A DNA stretch of 64,000 bases from CAYPPG01 sp964412555 (GCA_964412555.1 CAYPPG010000006.1:1-64000); one strand, 5' to 3'; shown: positions 1-10,380, counted from the first letter of the stretch. Translations and numbers: made by a program. The notes: generated by a model not told the origin, from the letters alone.

Positions 1-13
1 ACCAATCCCGGAC

Positions 14-1075
14 TTAGCAATGGCTGCTTAGTATACGGAAAAAATTTACACTCTTTTGATTCAAGATCAACGCATTGGTATAGGGAGCCAAACCGGGAGT
101 TTCCCTGTCTTGTCCCATCCACTCCCGTTTCGGAATGGGCGGGCAATGAATCTCGTAAATTTGGTAGAGTCGTTTATATGGAGTTTTCAAAGAACGAAGT
201 ATCGCCAGATTTTGGTCGATGCGTTTCTCTTCCGGATGACCGGCGGGCGGGCGCTTGATCAGAATCCGTTCTTCATCCAGCAATTTTAGCCAACAATCGA
301 TATGTTGGATTCCTTTCTTCTCGATGTTCTTCAAAACATGCAACCGGTTGATTCCCATATAGTCGAGCAGCTGGCTGCGAAACTCTTTTTCATTTTGGAT
401 GGTTTCATTTTCTCGGATTTGCGCTTCGGTGCAAAACGCTGTTCCAAGCCCGTCGACGATAAAATTTCCGCCAGCGAGAAAAGCCGGAATCGGATATACC
501 AACGCCTTGAAATACTTCGCCAGTTCATCGCAAACCCGATCCTCATCCGGACTCCATCCGAAACTGTAATCGATTTTATCGCCTTTCCGAAAAGGAGGTT
601 GATCTGAATCGAAAAACGGCCATCCCCAAAAAATAGGATCGAGAATCGACCACCTTCCATCCCCATCGAACATCTGATGCGGTCCAAAATCCCGTACACC
701 ACCCAATCGAACCGAACAGGGAATCAAGTGCACTCGCTCCGAACTCACTCCCAAATGGATCAAATCTTCAAGTGCTTCTTCTTCCTCATCCTGTTGCAAA
801 AGAACGTACAATTCTTCCTCTTTTACCAATTCTTTCACCAATTCATTGGGAATCTTGAACGGCCATGCCACAAGTGTCCCAATCGCTGGTTCCCATTCTG
901 CTATGATTCGAACCGGACCCGGCGGCGGGGGGAAAGAATGATCAATTACAGACTGTAGGGGAGAAGCAGAAAAGTAGAAATACAATTTTGAAGTAACAAT
1001 CACAACGAATGAAATGAACAAAAGAGAGTACGAAATCCAACCACGCTTGAACCTCTTCTTATCCCACTCCAGCAT
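14..1075 (-). pseudogene. Agmatine deiminase/PAD-like protein, C-terminally truncated
   Basis: Resembles the bacterial peptidyl-arginine/agmatine deiminase family (PAD_porph), which hydrolyses guanidino groups. A single membrane segment lies near residues 14-34, so the enzyme would be membrane-anchored. Conserved family blocks are present: RDFGP near residue 128, GGNFIVDGLGT near 202 and HID near 258. The reading frame stops at 14-16, soon after the YTNALIL block. Normal members continue for some tens of residues to the essential GGxxHC cysteine, so that part is missing here. The final residues after LNQKS do not look like the family, which suggests a frameshift or indel around positions 14-55. 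The ATG at 1075 is preferred over an upstream GTG because GAGGAAAGG lies 8-9 bases before it. Without the sequence beyond the window edge, pseudogene status is likely but unproven. Confidence 0.6.
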
Positions 1076-1479
1076 TGGAACCAAACCTTTCCTCACAACA
1101 AAGATGAATCGATCTGAAGATGCATTCGGTCGTCAACGGTTCCGGTTCATCGATTCTTATTGCTACAACAGTATCGTTTCCAAAGATAGACACATCGCAA
1201 TTTCAATACCATTAATATCCGATTCTTGATAAAACACAATCCTTATGTTCTTTCAAGTCTTTTTTCACACAATGAGGTGGATAAATGGATGGACTCTCAA
1301 ACCGAACTTGCGCAAAAATTGCTCATTCTTGATTTTGTCGTGAGTAATATTTTCTCATATGATCTGAGCAAAGTGAAATCGAATAGGGGGGCTTGATTAT
1401 ATTTCAAATTTCCTTCTATAACCAAACAGATGAACCAAACGTTTAGTGAAATAAGTAGCTATACAAACGAGGTAGAACC
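1076..1479. other. Divergent intergenic region
   Basis: About 400 bases between the divergently transcribed deiminase-like gene and the cohesin-like gene. It is AT-rich and has no convincing reading frame. It holds the possible promoter listed at 1393-1422; I see no repeat or RNA gene. Confidence 0.5.
1393..1422 (+). promoter_or_regulatory. Possible sigma-70 promoter of the cohesin-like gene
   Basis: TTGATT at 1393-1398 and TATAAC at 1417-1422 are 18 bases apart and about 58 bases before the ATG at 1480. The match is moderate and was judged by eye only. Confidence 0.3.
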
Positions 1480-3135
1480 ATGATACGTTTCAATCGTTTC
1501 TCATTGTTTCTCATTGGAATTCTTTTTGGATTTTGCATCGGAATTTCACACTCTTTTGCGCAAAACACACAAAATCCTAATCAACAAGCCTATCCGTATC
1601 CGAACAATGTCTTGAACAATGCCCAAGGTGGATACACACTTCCATCATCGAATCAGGCGGGCACTCAACTCGGAAATCGTTTCGGATTTGGAAATCAATC
1701 GTCTTCTTTCGGAACCACCCAAAGTAGAAGACGATCTTCGAGTTCCCGAAGATCGTTACGCGATCAAACCTCTTCGATCAATCCGCAGAATTCTCAACAA
1801 AATACAGAAGGAATCTCTAAAACAAATACTCGACAATTCCGTCCTTCCGCTCCTTCCCGCTCGATGTCACCATCAACCAGTCCAGGTTCCACTTCCGATC
1901 TAACTATTCTCAATTCAGGAGCAGGACGTCCCATGGGTACGATCAAGAAAACATCCGTTCCTTCCCCGGTTCTCCGAAAAGTCACGACACTCTATCTGGA
2001 TGCTACTTCCCAGGCAGTTCAGATAAATACTCCTTTTACCCTGGACGTAAAACTATCCGCGCCCGATTCACTGACTTTCGATTCGCTTTCTTTCGCAATT
2101 CGATTCAATCCGAAAGATTTAATACCGATTCAAGGGGTTGATAGTTCAGAAAAGTGGATTCCGGCAAATGCAGTTGATTACTTGCCCAAAGAGAGAGATG
2201 AGAATATTCTTTCAAACTTTGTCTTTGCGAGCGACTCTGATACGACAAAGGTTCAAACCAATACCATTGATTTGAGAGACGGTTTGGTACGATTTTCTGT
2301 TACTCATCCCAATTTCAGTTGTTCAGGAACAAAAGTGATCGCCCGTCTGGTTTTTGTTCCACTACGTCCCTTTGTCTATTCCGCTATTGATTTCATTTTT
2401 TCCGATGACGCTCATTCAGAGACGGATTCAAAACCGATCACACATCTTTTCAAAGGGAACCAAGATGTATTGGGTTTAAGTTCAAATGCAACGGATGGTG
2501 TGGTTGGAATCGATTTTCATACGGCTGAAAGCGAAAATCCAACATCAAAGAATCGAATCTCAAACAAGACCTCCCCCCATGAGGAATCCTCTCAGGAAAT
2601 GAAGGAGGGAGACTTGCCCACTTGTCTTCAACTCATCAATCGCCAATCCAGTATCCATGTAGGAGACACATTCGAAGTGGATATTCATTTTTCCAATCCG
2701 GATAACAAGACGATTGATCAAATGAACCTGCTGATTCTTTATAATCCTAAGGTGCTCGAGGTTGTCGATTCCAACGATTCTGCACCCGGCGTCAATATCG
2801 ACGATCAGAAATACCAGGATCAATTTCCTTTCGATTATCCGATCTTGAATCTTGCCGATCCGGAAAAAGGGATCATCGACTATCGAAAACGAGCGGTTCG
2901 ATCACTCGTGCGTGGAGACGGAATCATCGGTACGATCCAATTCCGATCCATTCGTCCGACAACGAAAACTTCCCTGCGAATGCTTGTCAATGAGACCGGC
3001 CAAGAACCAACGACCGGGGTGTTTTATCGGGATCAGGACCTATTAGGAGATCGGGACGATCCGTATGATGGATTCAAAACCACCTCTGTCTCGGTCAACG
3101 CCACATTTGCCTATCTTCGTTCTATCGAACCATGA
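1480..3135 (+). CDS. Secreted protein with two cohesin-like domains
   Basis: 551 residues. A signal peptide spans residues 1-28, with a cleavage-like SFAQ. It is followed by a Gln/Asn/Ser/Arg-rich low-complexity stretch to about residue 160. Two domains of similar build follow, at about 168-345 and 380-545. Each starts with a strand and the pattern 'VxxGDTFxVDI' or 'INTPFTLDV', then 'YNPKVLEV' or 'FNPKDLIP', as in cohesin-type beta-sandwiches that bind dockerins or act in extracellular assemblies. No dockerin or S-layer domain is visible, so a partner cannot be named. It is transcribed alone, convergent with the M24 peptidase gene. The domain call rests on pattern similarity and is not certain. 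Confidence 0.6.
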   Translation: MIRFNRFSLFLIGILFGFCIGISHSFAQNTQNPNQQAYPYPNNVLNNAQGGYTLPSSNQAGTQLGNRFGFGNQSSSFGTTQSRRRSSSSRRSLRDQTSSINPQNSQQNTEGISKTNTRQFRPSAPSRSMSPSTSPGSTSDLTILNSGAGRPMGTIKKTSVPSPVLRKVTTLYLDATSQAVQINTPFTLDVKLSAPDSLTFDSLSFAIRFNPKDLIPIQGVDSSEKWIPANAVDYLPKERDENILSNFVFASDSDTTKVQTNTIDLRDGLVRFSVTHPNFSCSGTKVIARLVFVPLRPFVYSAIDFIFSDDAHSETDSKPITHLFKGNQDVLGLSSNATDGVVGIDFHTAESENPTSKNRISNKTSPHEESSQEMKEGDLPTCLQLINRQSSIHVGDTFEVDIHFSNPDNKTIDQMNLLILYNPKVLEVVDSNDSAPGVNIDDQKYQDQFPFDYPILNLADPEKGIIDYRKRAVRSLVRGDGIIGTIQFRSIRPTTKTSLRMLVNETGQEPTTGVFYRDQDLLGDRDDPYDGFKTTSVSVNATFAYLRSIEP

Positions 3136-3198
3136 ATGATGAAAAACGTAGCAAGATAGTGCCAGAGGATAATTGTTGACTATTGGAATTAGAGAAAT

Positions 3199-4275
3199 TT
3201 ATAACTGCTTGAGTACTTTGGACGTTCGGTTGAGTACTTCACAACCGTCTTCGCGAAGGACAATCATGTCCTCGATGCGTACACCGCCGAAATTTTCGAT
3301 ATAAATCCCAGGCTCGACGGTTACGACACAGCCAACCGGGATTTTTTTGTCATACAATTGAGAAAGACGGGGGGATTCGTGAATTTCCAAACCGACACCA
3401 TGGCCAAGGCTATGCACGAATTTCTCCTGATATCCTGCGGCCCGAGTCACGCTTCGAGCCAGCATATCGGCTTCTTTTCCGGTCATCCCCGGTAGAATCT
3501 TTTCTTCCGTGTTTCGGTTGGCCGCGAGAACGGCGTCGTAAACTTTATTCCACTCTTCGCTAGGTTTCCCGATAAAGACCATTCGGGTAATATCCGAACA
3601 ATACCCGTCCAAGATGCAGCCAAAGTCCATCAGGATCGGCTCTCCTTTTTGCAGCCGTACATCGGATGGTCTTCCGTGGCATAACGATGTGCGTTTTCCA
3701 AACAACACCGATGTGTCGAAGGATTCTTTCTGTGCGCCGTCTTTCCACATTTCATCTTCAATGATGTGCGCAAGTTCCCGTTCGGTCATGCCTTCCTGAA
3801 TCTGGCCTAGAATTCGATCGTACGCATCCTCTGCGACTTTCAACGCCTTGCGGATTTCCGAGATTTCATCCTCATCCTTCACTTTTCGAAGCGATTCGAC
3901 AATTTCCTTCTTTCCATAAAACTTCCCCCCTGACATTTTTTCTTTCATGTTTTGAAATCGGGCATAGGAACAATGCTCCGATTCGAACCAGATGGTTTTC
4001 CCACTTACATCTCCAAGGGTTTCCGCAATGGCATCAAGTTCGAGACGTTCACCTTGAATCACAGGTTCATAGCCGGTCACTTCTTGTGTCACTTGCTCTT
4101 GATATCGGCCGTCGGTAAGAATGTAACGTTTATCCGGGCTAATCAGCAAAACCGCATGGCTTCCTGTAAAACCGGACAGGTAGCGGACATTTGGGAGATG
4201 AGAAACGAAAAACCAATCGGCTTTCTTTTCTTCCATGGACAATAAGACTTTTTGCGTGCGAGAATCATAATCCAT
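3199..4275 (-). CDS. M24 family aminopeptidase (Xaa-Pro peptidase type)
   Basis: About 358 residues from the start at 4275. An N-terminal creatinase-like domain (about 1-125) is followed by the pita-bread M24 metalloprotease domain. All five expected metal ligands can be placed: Asp217 (MDFG), Asp228 (SDIT), His292 (GHGVG), Glu321 (VEPGIY) and Glu335 (RIEDM). Family members remove N-terminal residues preceding proline or split X-Pro dipeptides in the cytoplasm. The frame is open upstream to 4323, overlapping the end of the TolC-like gene, but MDYDSRTQ at 4275 fits the usual N-terminus. It lies directly downstream of the TolC-like gene, probably in one transcript, although no functional link between the two is obvious. 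Confidence 0.88.
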   Translation of the reverse strand: MDYDSRTQKVLLSMEEKKADWFFVSHLPNVRYLSGFTGSHAVLLISPDKRYILTDGRYQEQVTQEVTGYEPVIQGERLELDAIAETLGDVSGKTIWFESEHCSYARFQNMKEKMSGGKFYGKKEIVESLRKVKDEDEISEIRKALKVAEDAYDRILGQIQEGMTERELAHIIEDEMWKDGAQKESFDTSVLFGKRTSLCHGRPSDVRLQKGEPILMDFGCILDGYCSDITRMVFIGKPSEEWNKVYDAVLAANRNTEEKILPGMTGKEADMLARSVTRAAGYQEKFVHSLGHGVGLEIHESPRLSQLYDKKIPVGCVVTVEPGIYIENFGGVRIEDMIVLREDGCEVLNRTSKVLKQL

Positions 4276-4301
4276 CACTATCTTTATCAATTCCTCTCTG
4301 A

Positions 4302-5729
4302 TTATTGAACCGACTGCAGCCAATCAATTGCAGTATAAGCATTGCTATTGGTCGGAATGGTGCCAAGCGCTTGTAACAATTGCGCGAAAACAAGAAGGTA
4401 GCCGTACCGTGTTGTGACAACATTGGTTTGTGCTTCCACCAATTCGGTCAACGATTGAGTAAGGTCAAGGCTGTCGGCCAAACCTTCATCGTAGAGATTG
4501 GAAAAACGTTCGTAGTTTTCCTGAGCCACTTTTTCCGCCTCGATGGCAATCTCCAGGTTGCGTTGTTCTTCTTGCAATGCAAGAGAGGATTGCTCAACAA
4601 GGTTTTGAATGTTGCGAACAGTCTCTTCATACCGTTTGGTTTCGGCTGACAATTGTTCTTTCGTCCGCCGGACTTTGGCAATTTTCCGTCCTCCCTCGAA
4701 AATCGGGATTTCGATTCCGGCGCGTACCGACCATTCTTCATCCTTGAAATCGGGATTGCCGCTGTCATGCCAACCCCACGCCGCACCGGCTGTCACTTTT
4801 GGGTAGAATTCACCACGAGCAATATTCACTGTTTCCTCACTTTGTTTGACCAGCAATTCCGCAACCTTGATGGAAGGATGCTGCTCTTCCGCAAGCAAAA
4901 ACAATTGGGTGTATTCTTGAAAATTGTTCACAATATCCTTCGAGGGATTGAACACCGCTAACTCTCCTCCTTCGAACCGATGACGGGTTTCCATGGGGAT
5001 TCCCAAAACTTTATTCAACGCGGACTGCGCTTTCTCCAACTGAATTTCTGCAGACACGACATCGCGAAGCGCTGAAGAGCGAGTCAATTCTGCCCGCAAG
5101 ACATCGGTGCGAATCCGAAGCCCGACTTCGAAATTGGTTTGGGCGGTTTGGAGTTGTTTTTTCGCCAATTTCAACCTCTGCTTTTGAACACCCAATAATT
5201 CCTGTGCCCGCAAAATATCCAGATAAGATGAAACTGTGGTGTATACGACCACTTGTTCTTGCCCCGTTTCTTGCCATTCTGCCGCTTGGTCGCGCAACTT
5301 TGACAGTTTGATATTTCCCAGCACGGAATAATCGAAAACCAACTGGGCAACTTGGAACTTTGTGATGTATTGTTCTCCCGAAAATCCAATTTCATCAAAG
5401 TTAAAGAAATTGTCGAACAAACCGGAAAATTCCGGAGGCAAGTCTTGAGGCATTTGCGGTTGCTCGAATTCATACAGATCGGAGTGAGATTTATTGACAT
5501 CGCTGGTAAAGGATATTTGCGGAAATAAGGGGCTGATCGCTTCACGCTTTGCCGCATCGGCCGCATTGCGGTCGAAACGCACTGCTTCCAAATCGCGGTT
5601 TTGTTCCAACGCCATTGCGACGGCATCAGAGAGCGTCAAGAGCGGCGTCTCATCCGCTGCCAGCGACACATTTCCTGTCATTGTCAAAATCAGGGCTGAA
5701 AGAAGAATTTTCCCGGTGATGCGTGGCAT
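4302..5729 (-). CDS. TolC-family outer-membrane efflux protein
   Basis: 475 residues with a signal peptide (residues 1-24, ending SLAAD). The body has the two-fold repeated, coiled-coil-rich OEP architecture: DAVAMALEQNRDL near the N-terminus, long heptad-like Gln/Glu/Ala-rich helices, and the second-repeat block ANxVTTRYxYL near the end. Such proteins form a trimeric channel through the outer membrane and periplasm for tripartite pumps or type I secretion. No membrane-fusion protein or inner-membrane pump is encoded nearby, so the partner must be elsewhere. The M24 peptidase gene follows within the same transcript. Confidence 0.88.
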   Translation of the reverse strand: MPRITGKILLSALILTMTGNVSLAADETPLLTLSDAVAMALEQNRDLEAVRFDRNAADAAKREAISPLFPQISFTSDVNKSHSDLYEFEQPQMPQDLPPEFSGLFDNFFNFDEIGFSGEQYITKFQVAQLVFDYSVLGNIKLSKLRDQAAEWQETGQEQVVVYTTVSSYLDILRAQELLGVQKQRLKLAKKQLQTAQTNFEVGLRIRTDVLRAELTRSSALRDVVSAEIQLEKAQSALNKVLGIPMETRHRFEGGELAVFNPSKDIVNNFQEYTQLFLLAEEQHPSIKVAELLVKQSEETVNIARGEFYPKVTAGAAWGWHDSGNPDFKDEEWSVRAGIEIPIFEGGRKIAKVRRTKEQLSAETKRYEETVRNIQNLVEQSSLALQEEQRNLEIAIEAEKVAQENYERFSNLYDEGLADSLDLTQSLTELVEAQTNVVTTRYGYLLVFAQLLQALGTIPTNSNAYTAIDWLQSVQ

Positions 5730-5948
5730 AGTACTGTCTCCTTTTCAAGTATTGAAACTGTATACTCGAATGTGTGTTTTTGTTTATTGAAATGATCATT
5801 CTCGCTTCGATGTTTGAAACAGGAAGAAATCAATCGTATGTTGAATCGATCCATCCTCATCCGCAGGCTATAGAGTACTTCCCTCTTTTGCTCCAGGCAA
5901 GAAACGGCGCCCAAGAGAATTATAAACCATGTAGATAAAATGAATCGC

Positions 5949-7826
5949 TCAGCGGCTTTGAATACTTTCACGTTCCGCTTGATAGTTGCCGATGCATTCT
6001 GAAGTGGTCAGATAACGGTCATAGAAACGAAGCGTTTGGATTTCTCCTTCAAAATCGGGAGCGATTCGAAGATGTTCCGCCCCATTGGCGTGACGCAGAT
6101 TGGGGCTGAATCGCCCCCATCCGAATTGCCGGTGTCTCCCTCCATCACACAATTGACCGTCCACGACAAAGGAAATAATTTTCGGTCCCCCATCGACAAC
6201 AATGGCGATGTGATGATAGTGAGCTTCACGCAATAAGCCGGGATCGGAATCCCACCGATTCTCGGTTCGCCCGTCGTTGAGTGTGAACTCGACAGTGCCG
6301 TTTGCCGTTGTTTGAAGGCAGAGTCCCTGTCCGCTTTCATTTCGGTTATCCAGAAGGATTTGTCCTGCTTCCAAAGACTTGAATTGTACCCACAAATCAA
6401 TGGTGAAGCCGTTTCGCAAATCTTTGGTACCATAATCATGCCGGCTCGAATCACGAGCTACAAATTCGGGCAACTTCGGCATTTTAACTGTTTCTGACTT
6501 TGAAGATGTTTCCAAAAGAAGTCCATCCTTCTCGACTTGTGCATGGCTGAACTGGTTCCATAATTGTTTCAGAAGTTCTTCGTTGACTTCATGCACACGC
6601 GCAATATCTTTTTGTGTTTCCGTAAAAAAATATTTTCCGTTTTCTTCGATGAGATCAGGGTAACTCATGCGTATGTAGGGATCGTCGTCATACAATATGA
6701 TTTCCGGTTGAGACCACTGAATGATTTTGCCCTTGGGTGAATCCGTTTCCACTCCACCGCAAAGCCATACAGGATTGCGGTCTTCATACCATGTTCCCCC
6801 GTGATTGTGAAACCAATAGAGATACTTACCGTTGCTGCATTTCCACACGAAATTGGCGGCCCTTGGGTGTTTCATCAACCGGCCATCCGCATAGCGTTTG
6901 TAGCGGGGGACATCCCAGGTATACCCGCCATCCCGGCTGTAGGTATACACAGGATGACCATCGATGGAACGGTAAACGCAGTAAAACGATCCGTCGCTCA
7001 ACACACAAAAACTCTGCTCTTCCGCAATGGGACCGCCGCCGGGAGGAGTGCGCAGTCCTGCATCTCCTTTCGGCAATGTCTCCCACATAATTTTATCCGG
7101 GTCGGATTCGGTAAGAATATTCGGACTTTTCAGTAACACGCCTTCGGAACGAGTAAAGAAACCGTGCCCGATTCCCCCCACCTTATGCAATGGAACAAAA
7201 CCAGATCCATCGTACGTAAATGGCTTACCGACATTCCAGAAAAAGCGTATTTTCCCTTGATAAGGATTTTGCCGGTCGATTTCCATTTCCCGAACCGGGA
7301 TGGTATAGCGCTCCTTCGACCAGCTACGTCCATGATCGTCGCTGTATTTAAAAACATAATACCCAAGGCTGTCCACCCGTCTGCAATATCCTCCTTTATA
7401 GGGTGGATCATCCGCTTTCACTTTCCGAAGATTATCGGTATTATGATTATAAAATGCATAAATGCGTCCGCTGGGAACTTTGAGCATCACGGCATACGAG
7501 GCTTCCGGCCCATCCGCCGCTTCCAACGCGACCGGATCGCTCCATGTCCGTCCATGATCCGTGCTGCGGGTAGTAATGACATGCTGCCCCGCGCTTCCTT
7601 CCCTACCCGAGCCTGTCGTCATGATACAAAGCCAAGCTCCATCATTCGTTTTGACGACGTACGGTTGATCCGCATACGTTTCACTCGGAATCTCATGACC
7701 GTTTCGAATATTACGCCAGTCGGAATTTGACGGTTCAGCGCAATCAGAATTCATACTACCAAAGCAGAATACAAAGCACATGAAAATTCTTAGAATAAGG
7801 GTTACATTGATCATTGGACTATTCAA
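5949..7826 (-). CDS. Secreted sialidase-like (BNR repeat) protein with LamG-like C-terminus
   Basis: 625 residues. Signal peptide about 1-30. The central part carries Asp-box (BNR) repeats of a sialidase-type six-bladed propeller: STDHGRTW (88-95), YSDDHGRSW (161-169) and YSRDGGYTW (about 300). The last 150 residues (about 465-610) look like a concanavalin/LamG_3 fold (GFTIDLWVQF, GEIQTLRFYDR) that would bind glycan. A role in degrading sialylated or related polysaccharides is inferred; the substrate is unknown. The start is TTG at 7824-7826: GGAGG lies 7 bases upstream, whereas the in-frame ATG at 7814 is 19 bases away. It is a single-gene unit. Confidence 0.75.
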   Translation of the reverse strand: MNSPMINVTLILRIFMCFVFCFGSMNSDCAEPSNSDWRNIRNGHEIPSETYADQPYVVKTNDGAWLCIMTTGSGREGSAGQHVITTRSTDHGRTWSDPVALEAADGPEASYAVMLKVPSGRIYAFYNHNTDNLRKVKADDPPYKGGYCRRVDSLGYYVFKYSDDHGRSWSKERYTIPVREMEIDRQNPYQGKIRFFWNVGKPFTYDGSGFVPLHKVGGIGHGFFTRSEGVLLKSPNILTESDPDKIMWETLPKGDAGLRTPPGGGPIAEEQSFCVLSDGSFYCVYRSIDGHPVYTYSRDGGYTWDVPRYKRYADGRLMKHPRAANFVWKCSNGKYLYWFHNHGGTWYEDRNPVWLCGGVETDSPKGKIIQWSQPEIILYDDDPYIRMSYPDLIEENGKYFFTETQKDIARVHEVNEELLKQLWNQFSHAQVEKDGLLLETSSKSETVKMPKLPEFVARDSSRHDYGTKDLRNGFTIDLWVQFKSLEAGQILLDNRNESGQGLCLQTTANGTVEFTLNDGRTENRWDSDPGLLREAHYHHIAIVVDGGPKIISFVVDGQLCDGGRHRQFGWGRFSPNLRHANGAEHLRIAPDFEGEIQTLRFYDRYLTTSECIGNYQAERESIQSR

Positions 7827-7863
7827 CGGGAAACCTCCATTTCAAAAATGTCGAAGCAGGGCT

Positions 7864-7992
7864 GGAGCGCGGGCATCCCTGCCCGCATCTTCCAACGCAC
7901 GAATTTACATTCTTTCGCCGCGCTGCCAAAGCCATGTAACGCCGGCATCCTACCGGCACCTCCACACCTGCCGCCAAGACGGCGGCGCTACG
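7864..7992. repeat. Cluster of three short hairpin repeats
   Basis: Three palindromic elements of the dispersed family lie side by side: 7864-7891 (GCGGGCA-TCCC-TGCCCGC stem), 7936-7959 (GCCGGC...GCCGGT type) and 7970-7992 (GCCGCC-AAGAC-GGCGGC). The first has a 28-base identical twin at 14504-14531. They fill the gap between the divergent sialidase-like and GH9 genes. No gene is encoded here. Confidence 0.8.
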
Positions 7993-8082
7993 ATTTCCCT
8001 ATCATACCACATGCTGTTCACCTGAGAATAGATATGCTATGATGGTTCAATCAAGGATCCAAGAAAGAAAACGAGGCTAACC

Positions 8083-10380
8083 ATGATACGTATCAACATT
8101 TATATTTTTGCCATTTTACTTGTCACTCCGATGGGATTCACCCATGACATACCCGAAATGCCCATGCCAATCCCCGAGGAAAACAGTCTTGTGCATACCT
8201 GGCATCAGAAACCGGTGCACAAATCGAAATTGCTGAACGACATGGAAACCTTATCGTCCTGGAAGCATCTTGGGAGTGGGAAAATCGAAATGAGCACGGA
8301 ACAGGCATTGAACGGGCGCTCGTTGAAAATGACCTCAAAGACCTTTACCGATCATCCAAGCAAGAACGGACGCCCCCCCGGTTCGTGCTCCGCATTGTTT
8401 GAAGTGAATGGTGAAGATTGGCGCGCCTACAACCGCCTTTCCTTCTGGGTCTATCCGGATTTACCCGGATTTCGAGCCATTTCCTTGCTGGTCAAATTGA
8501 GAAATGAAGGCACCTTGCCGGTCCCGGACGCGTATGGCCGGTTGGGAATGAACTATTTTCTCCTCGATAATCATCGTTGGAACCATATTGTTTGGGAAAT
8601 TCCCCACTTGAGCCGAGACAAGGTCACAGGCGTCGAGTTCGTCTATCGAATGCAGGGAAACGAACCGGAAGCGACAGATACAGTTTATTTTTACATCGAC
8701 CGGCTTGAACTGCAAAAGGTGAAAGCGGATCATTTCGAGGGTTGGAATGTTGCCTCGGGAAAAATCTCCTACAGTCATACCGGTTACCCTCTCCACGGAA
8801 AGAAAATCGCACTCGCAAGTGATTTGAAAGCAAAAGAATTTACTGTATACGCCACAAATACCGATGCAGTAGTAATGCAAAAGCCGATTCATAATCAGCA
8901 AACCGAAATCGGTACCTTTCAAATACTCGACTTTTCCTCCATTAACACCCCCGGCGCATATTATCTCCAAGCCGGGAAAATCAAAACGAAAGAATTTCAA
9001 ATCAATGAAAATGTGTGGGATGAAACGATTTGGAAAACGATCAACTGTTTCTATTGTCTCCGTTGCGGAATGGAAATCCCTGGCATCCACGGCACCTGCC
9101 ATGAAGATTGGTTGGCAGAACATAATGACAAAAAAATAACCTATAACGGCGGATGGCATGACGCCGGCGATTTATCACAAGGACTTCGCAATACCAGCGA
9201 AGCGGCATACGCCATGTTTCTACTGGCCGAACGGCTCCCCAACACGAAACAGCCGCTCAAAGAACAATTACTCGAAGAGGCGAAATGGGGACTGGATTGG
9301 ATTCTCAAAAACCGGTTCGGCGACGGTTATCGCTGCCGGTGGGGGACAATGGATTTCTGGACAGATAACATTATCGGTACTGTCGACGATATGATCACCA
9401 AAAGCATCACCAACGATCCGTATGATAATTTTCACGCTGCCGCCGCTGAGGCAATTGCATATCGGCTACTGAAGAAAACCAATCCTTATATGGCGAAACG
9501 CTCCCTTCAATACGCACGAGAAGATTGGCAGTATGCCATCAAGGAATTACATGATACTCGGTTGGAGACTGTTTCAATCGGTGCGATCGCTTCATTGGAA
9601 CTGTTCCGCTCGACGAACGAGAACGACTATGCGGATAAAGCCATCGAGTTGGCTGAACAAATCATAGCCTGTCAACAGCAATCGAAACCGGATTGGGATA
9701 TCCCTCTTACCGGCTTCTTTTACCGAACCCCCGCCAAAGAACGTATCCAACATTATGCCCATATCGGAGAAATTCAATCCCCGATCGTTGCGTTGGTCAT
9801 GCTCTGTGAGTTGTTTCCGGCGCACGAGAGATTTGCTGATTGGCAGAACAGCGTTAAATTGTATGCCGAATATTTAAAAACGATTTCCGGCTTTACGGCT
9901 CCGTATCATATGTTCCCAGCGTCCATCTATGATGTGAACGAATCCAAGAATGAAAATTTCAATGAGCAAGTAAGAAACGGGATTCGCTTGAGCCAAGATC
10001 ATTATCTTCGCCGGTTTCCGGTATGGTATGATTTTCGCGGAAATTACGGTGTCTTGCTTTCCCAAACCCGCGCTCTTTCCGCAGCCGCCCGATTGCTGAA
10101 AGAACATGAATTATGGGATTTAGTTCATCAACAATTGGAATGGGTGGTTGGATTGAATCCGTTCTGCCAAAGCACGATGTACGGTGAAGGCTATGATTTT
10201 GCCCCGCAATACACTGCCACTTCCGGCAATATCGTCGGAGGCTTGCCTGTCGGAATTCAGTCAAGCCGGAATGAAGATGAGCCGTTTTGGCCGGCGGATA
10301 ATTGCTATAATTTTAAGGAAATTTGGGTTCACCCCTCTTCCCGCTGGCTGGCGATCATGGCGGATCTTCAATCCAAGTAA
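8083..10380 (+). CDS. Secreted glycoside hydrolase family 9 enzyme
   Basis: 765 residues. Signal peptide about 1-20. A beta-rich carbohydrate-binding-like region (about 40-215) and an Ig-like CelD_N domain (about 225-305) precede an (alpha/alpha)6 catalytic domain. GH9 hallmarks are visible: GGWHDAGDLS near 355-365, with the two Asp of the base motif, the HYLRRFPVWYD region near 645, and the GLNPF motif near 690. The terminal acid is probably the Glu in FKEIW near 745; that segment is less canonical than the usual NE..NAP. Family members hydrolyse beta-glucans and related beta-linked glycans outside the cell. The stop codon overlaps the 3' end of the convergent PIN toxin gene by 26 bases. Confidence 0.85.
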   Translation: MIRINIYIFAILLVTPMGFTHDIPEMPMPIPEENSLVHTWHQKPVHKSKLLNDMETLSSWKHLGSGKIEMSTEQALNGRSLKMTSKTFTDHPSKNGRPPGSCSALFEVNGEDWRAYNRLSFWVYPDLPGFRAISLLVKLRNEGTLPVPDAYGRLGMNYFLLDNHRWNHIVWEIPHLSRDKVTGVEFVYRMQGNEPEATDTVYFYIDRLELQKVKADHFEGWNVASGKISYSHTGYPLHGKKIALASDLKAKEFTVYATNTDAVVMQKPIHNQQTEIGTFQILDFSSINTPGAYYLQAGKIKTKEFQINENVWDETIWKTINCFYCLRCGMEIPGIHGTCHEDWLAEHNDKKITYNGGWHDAGDLSQGLRNTSEAAYAMFLLAERLPNTKQPLKEQLLEEAKWGLDWILKNRFGDGYRCRWGTMDFWTDNIIGTVDDMITKSITNDPYDNFHAAAAEAIAYRLLKKTNPYMAKRSLQYAREDWQYAIKELHDTRLETVSIGAIASLELFRSTNENDYADKAIELAEQIIACQQQSKPDWDIPLTGFFYRTPAKERIQHYAHIGEIQSPIVALVMLCELFPAHERFADWQNSVKLYAEYLKTISGFTAPYHMFPASIYDVNESKNENFNEQVRNGIRLSQDHYLRRFPVWYDFRGNYGVLLSQTRALSAAARLLKEHELWDLVHQQLEWVVGLNPFCQSTMYGEGYDFAPQYTATSGNIVGGLPVGIQSSRNEDEPFWPADNCYNFKEIWVHPSSRWLAIMADLQSK

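Noticed and set aside
3145..3166. TGGCAC...TTGC on the minus strand resembling a sigma-54 promoter
   Set aside because: GG and GC are nine rather than ten bases apart, and it points into the 3' end of the M24 peptidase gene, between convergent genes.
8461..9159. Minus-strand frame of 232 residues inside the GH9 gene
   Set aside because: It lies wholly opposite a well-supported gene with conserved catalytic motifs, and has no ribosome site or recognisable domain.
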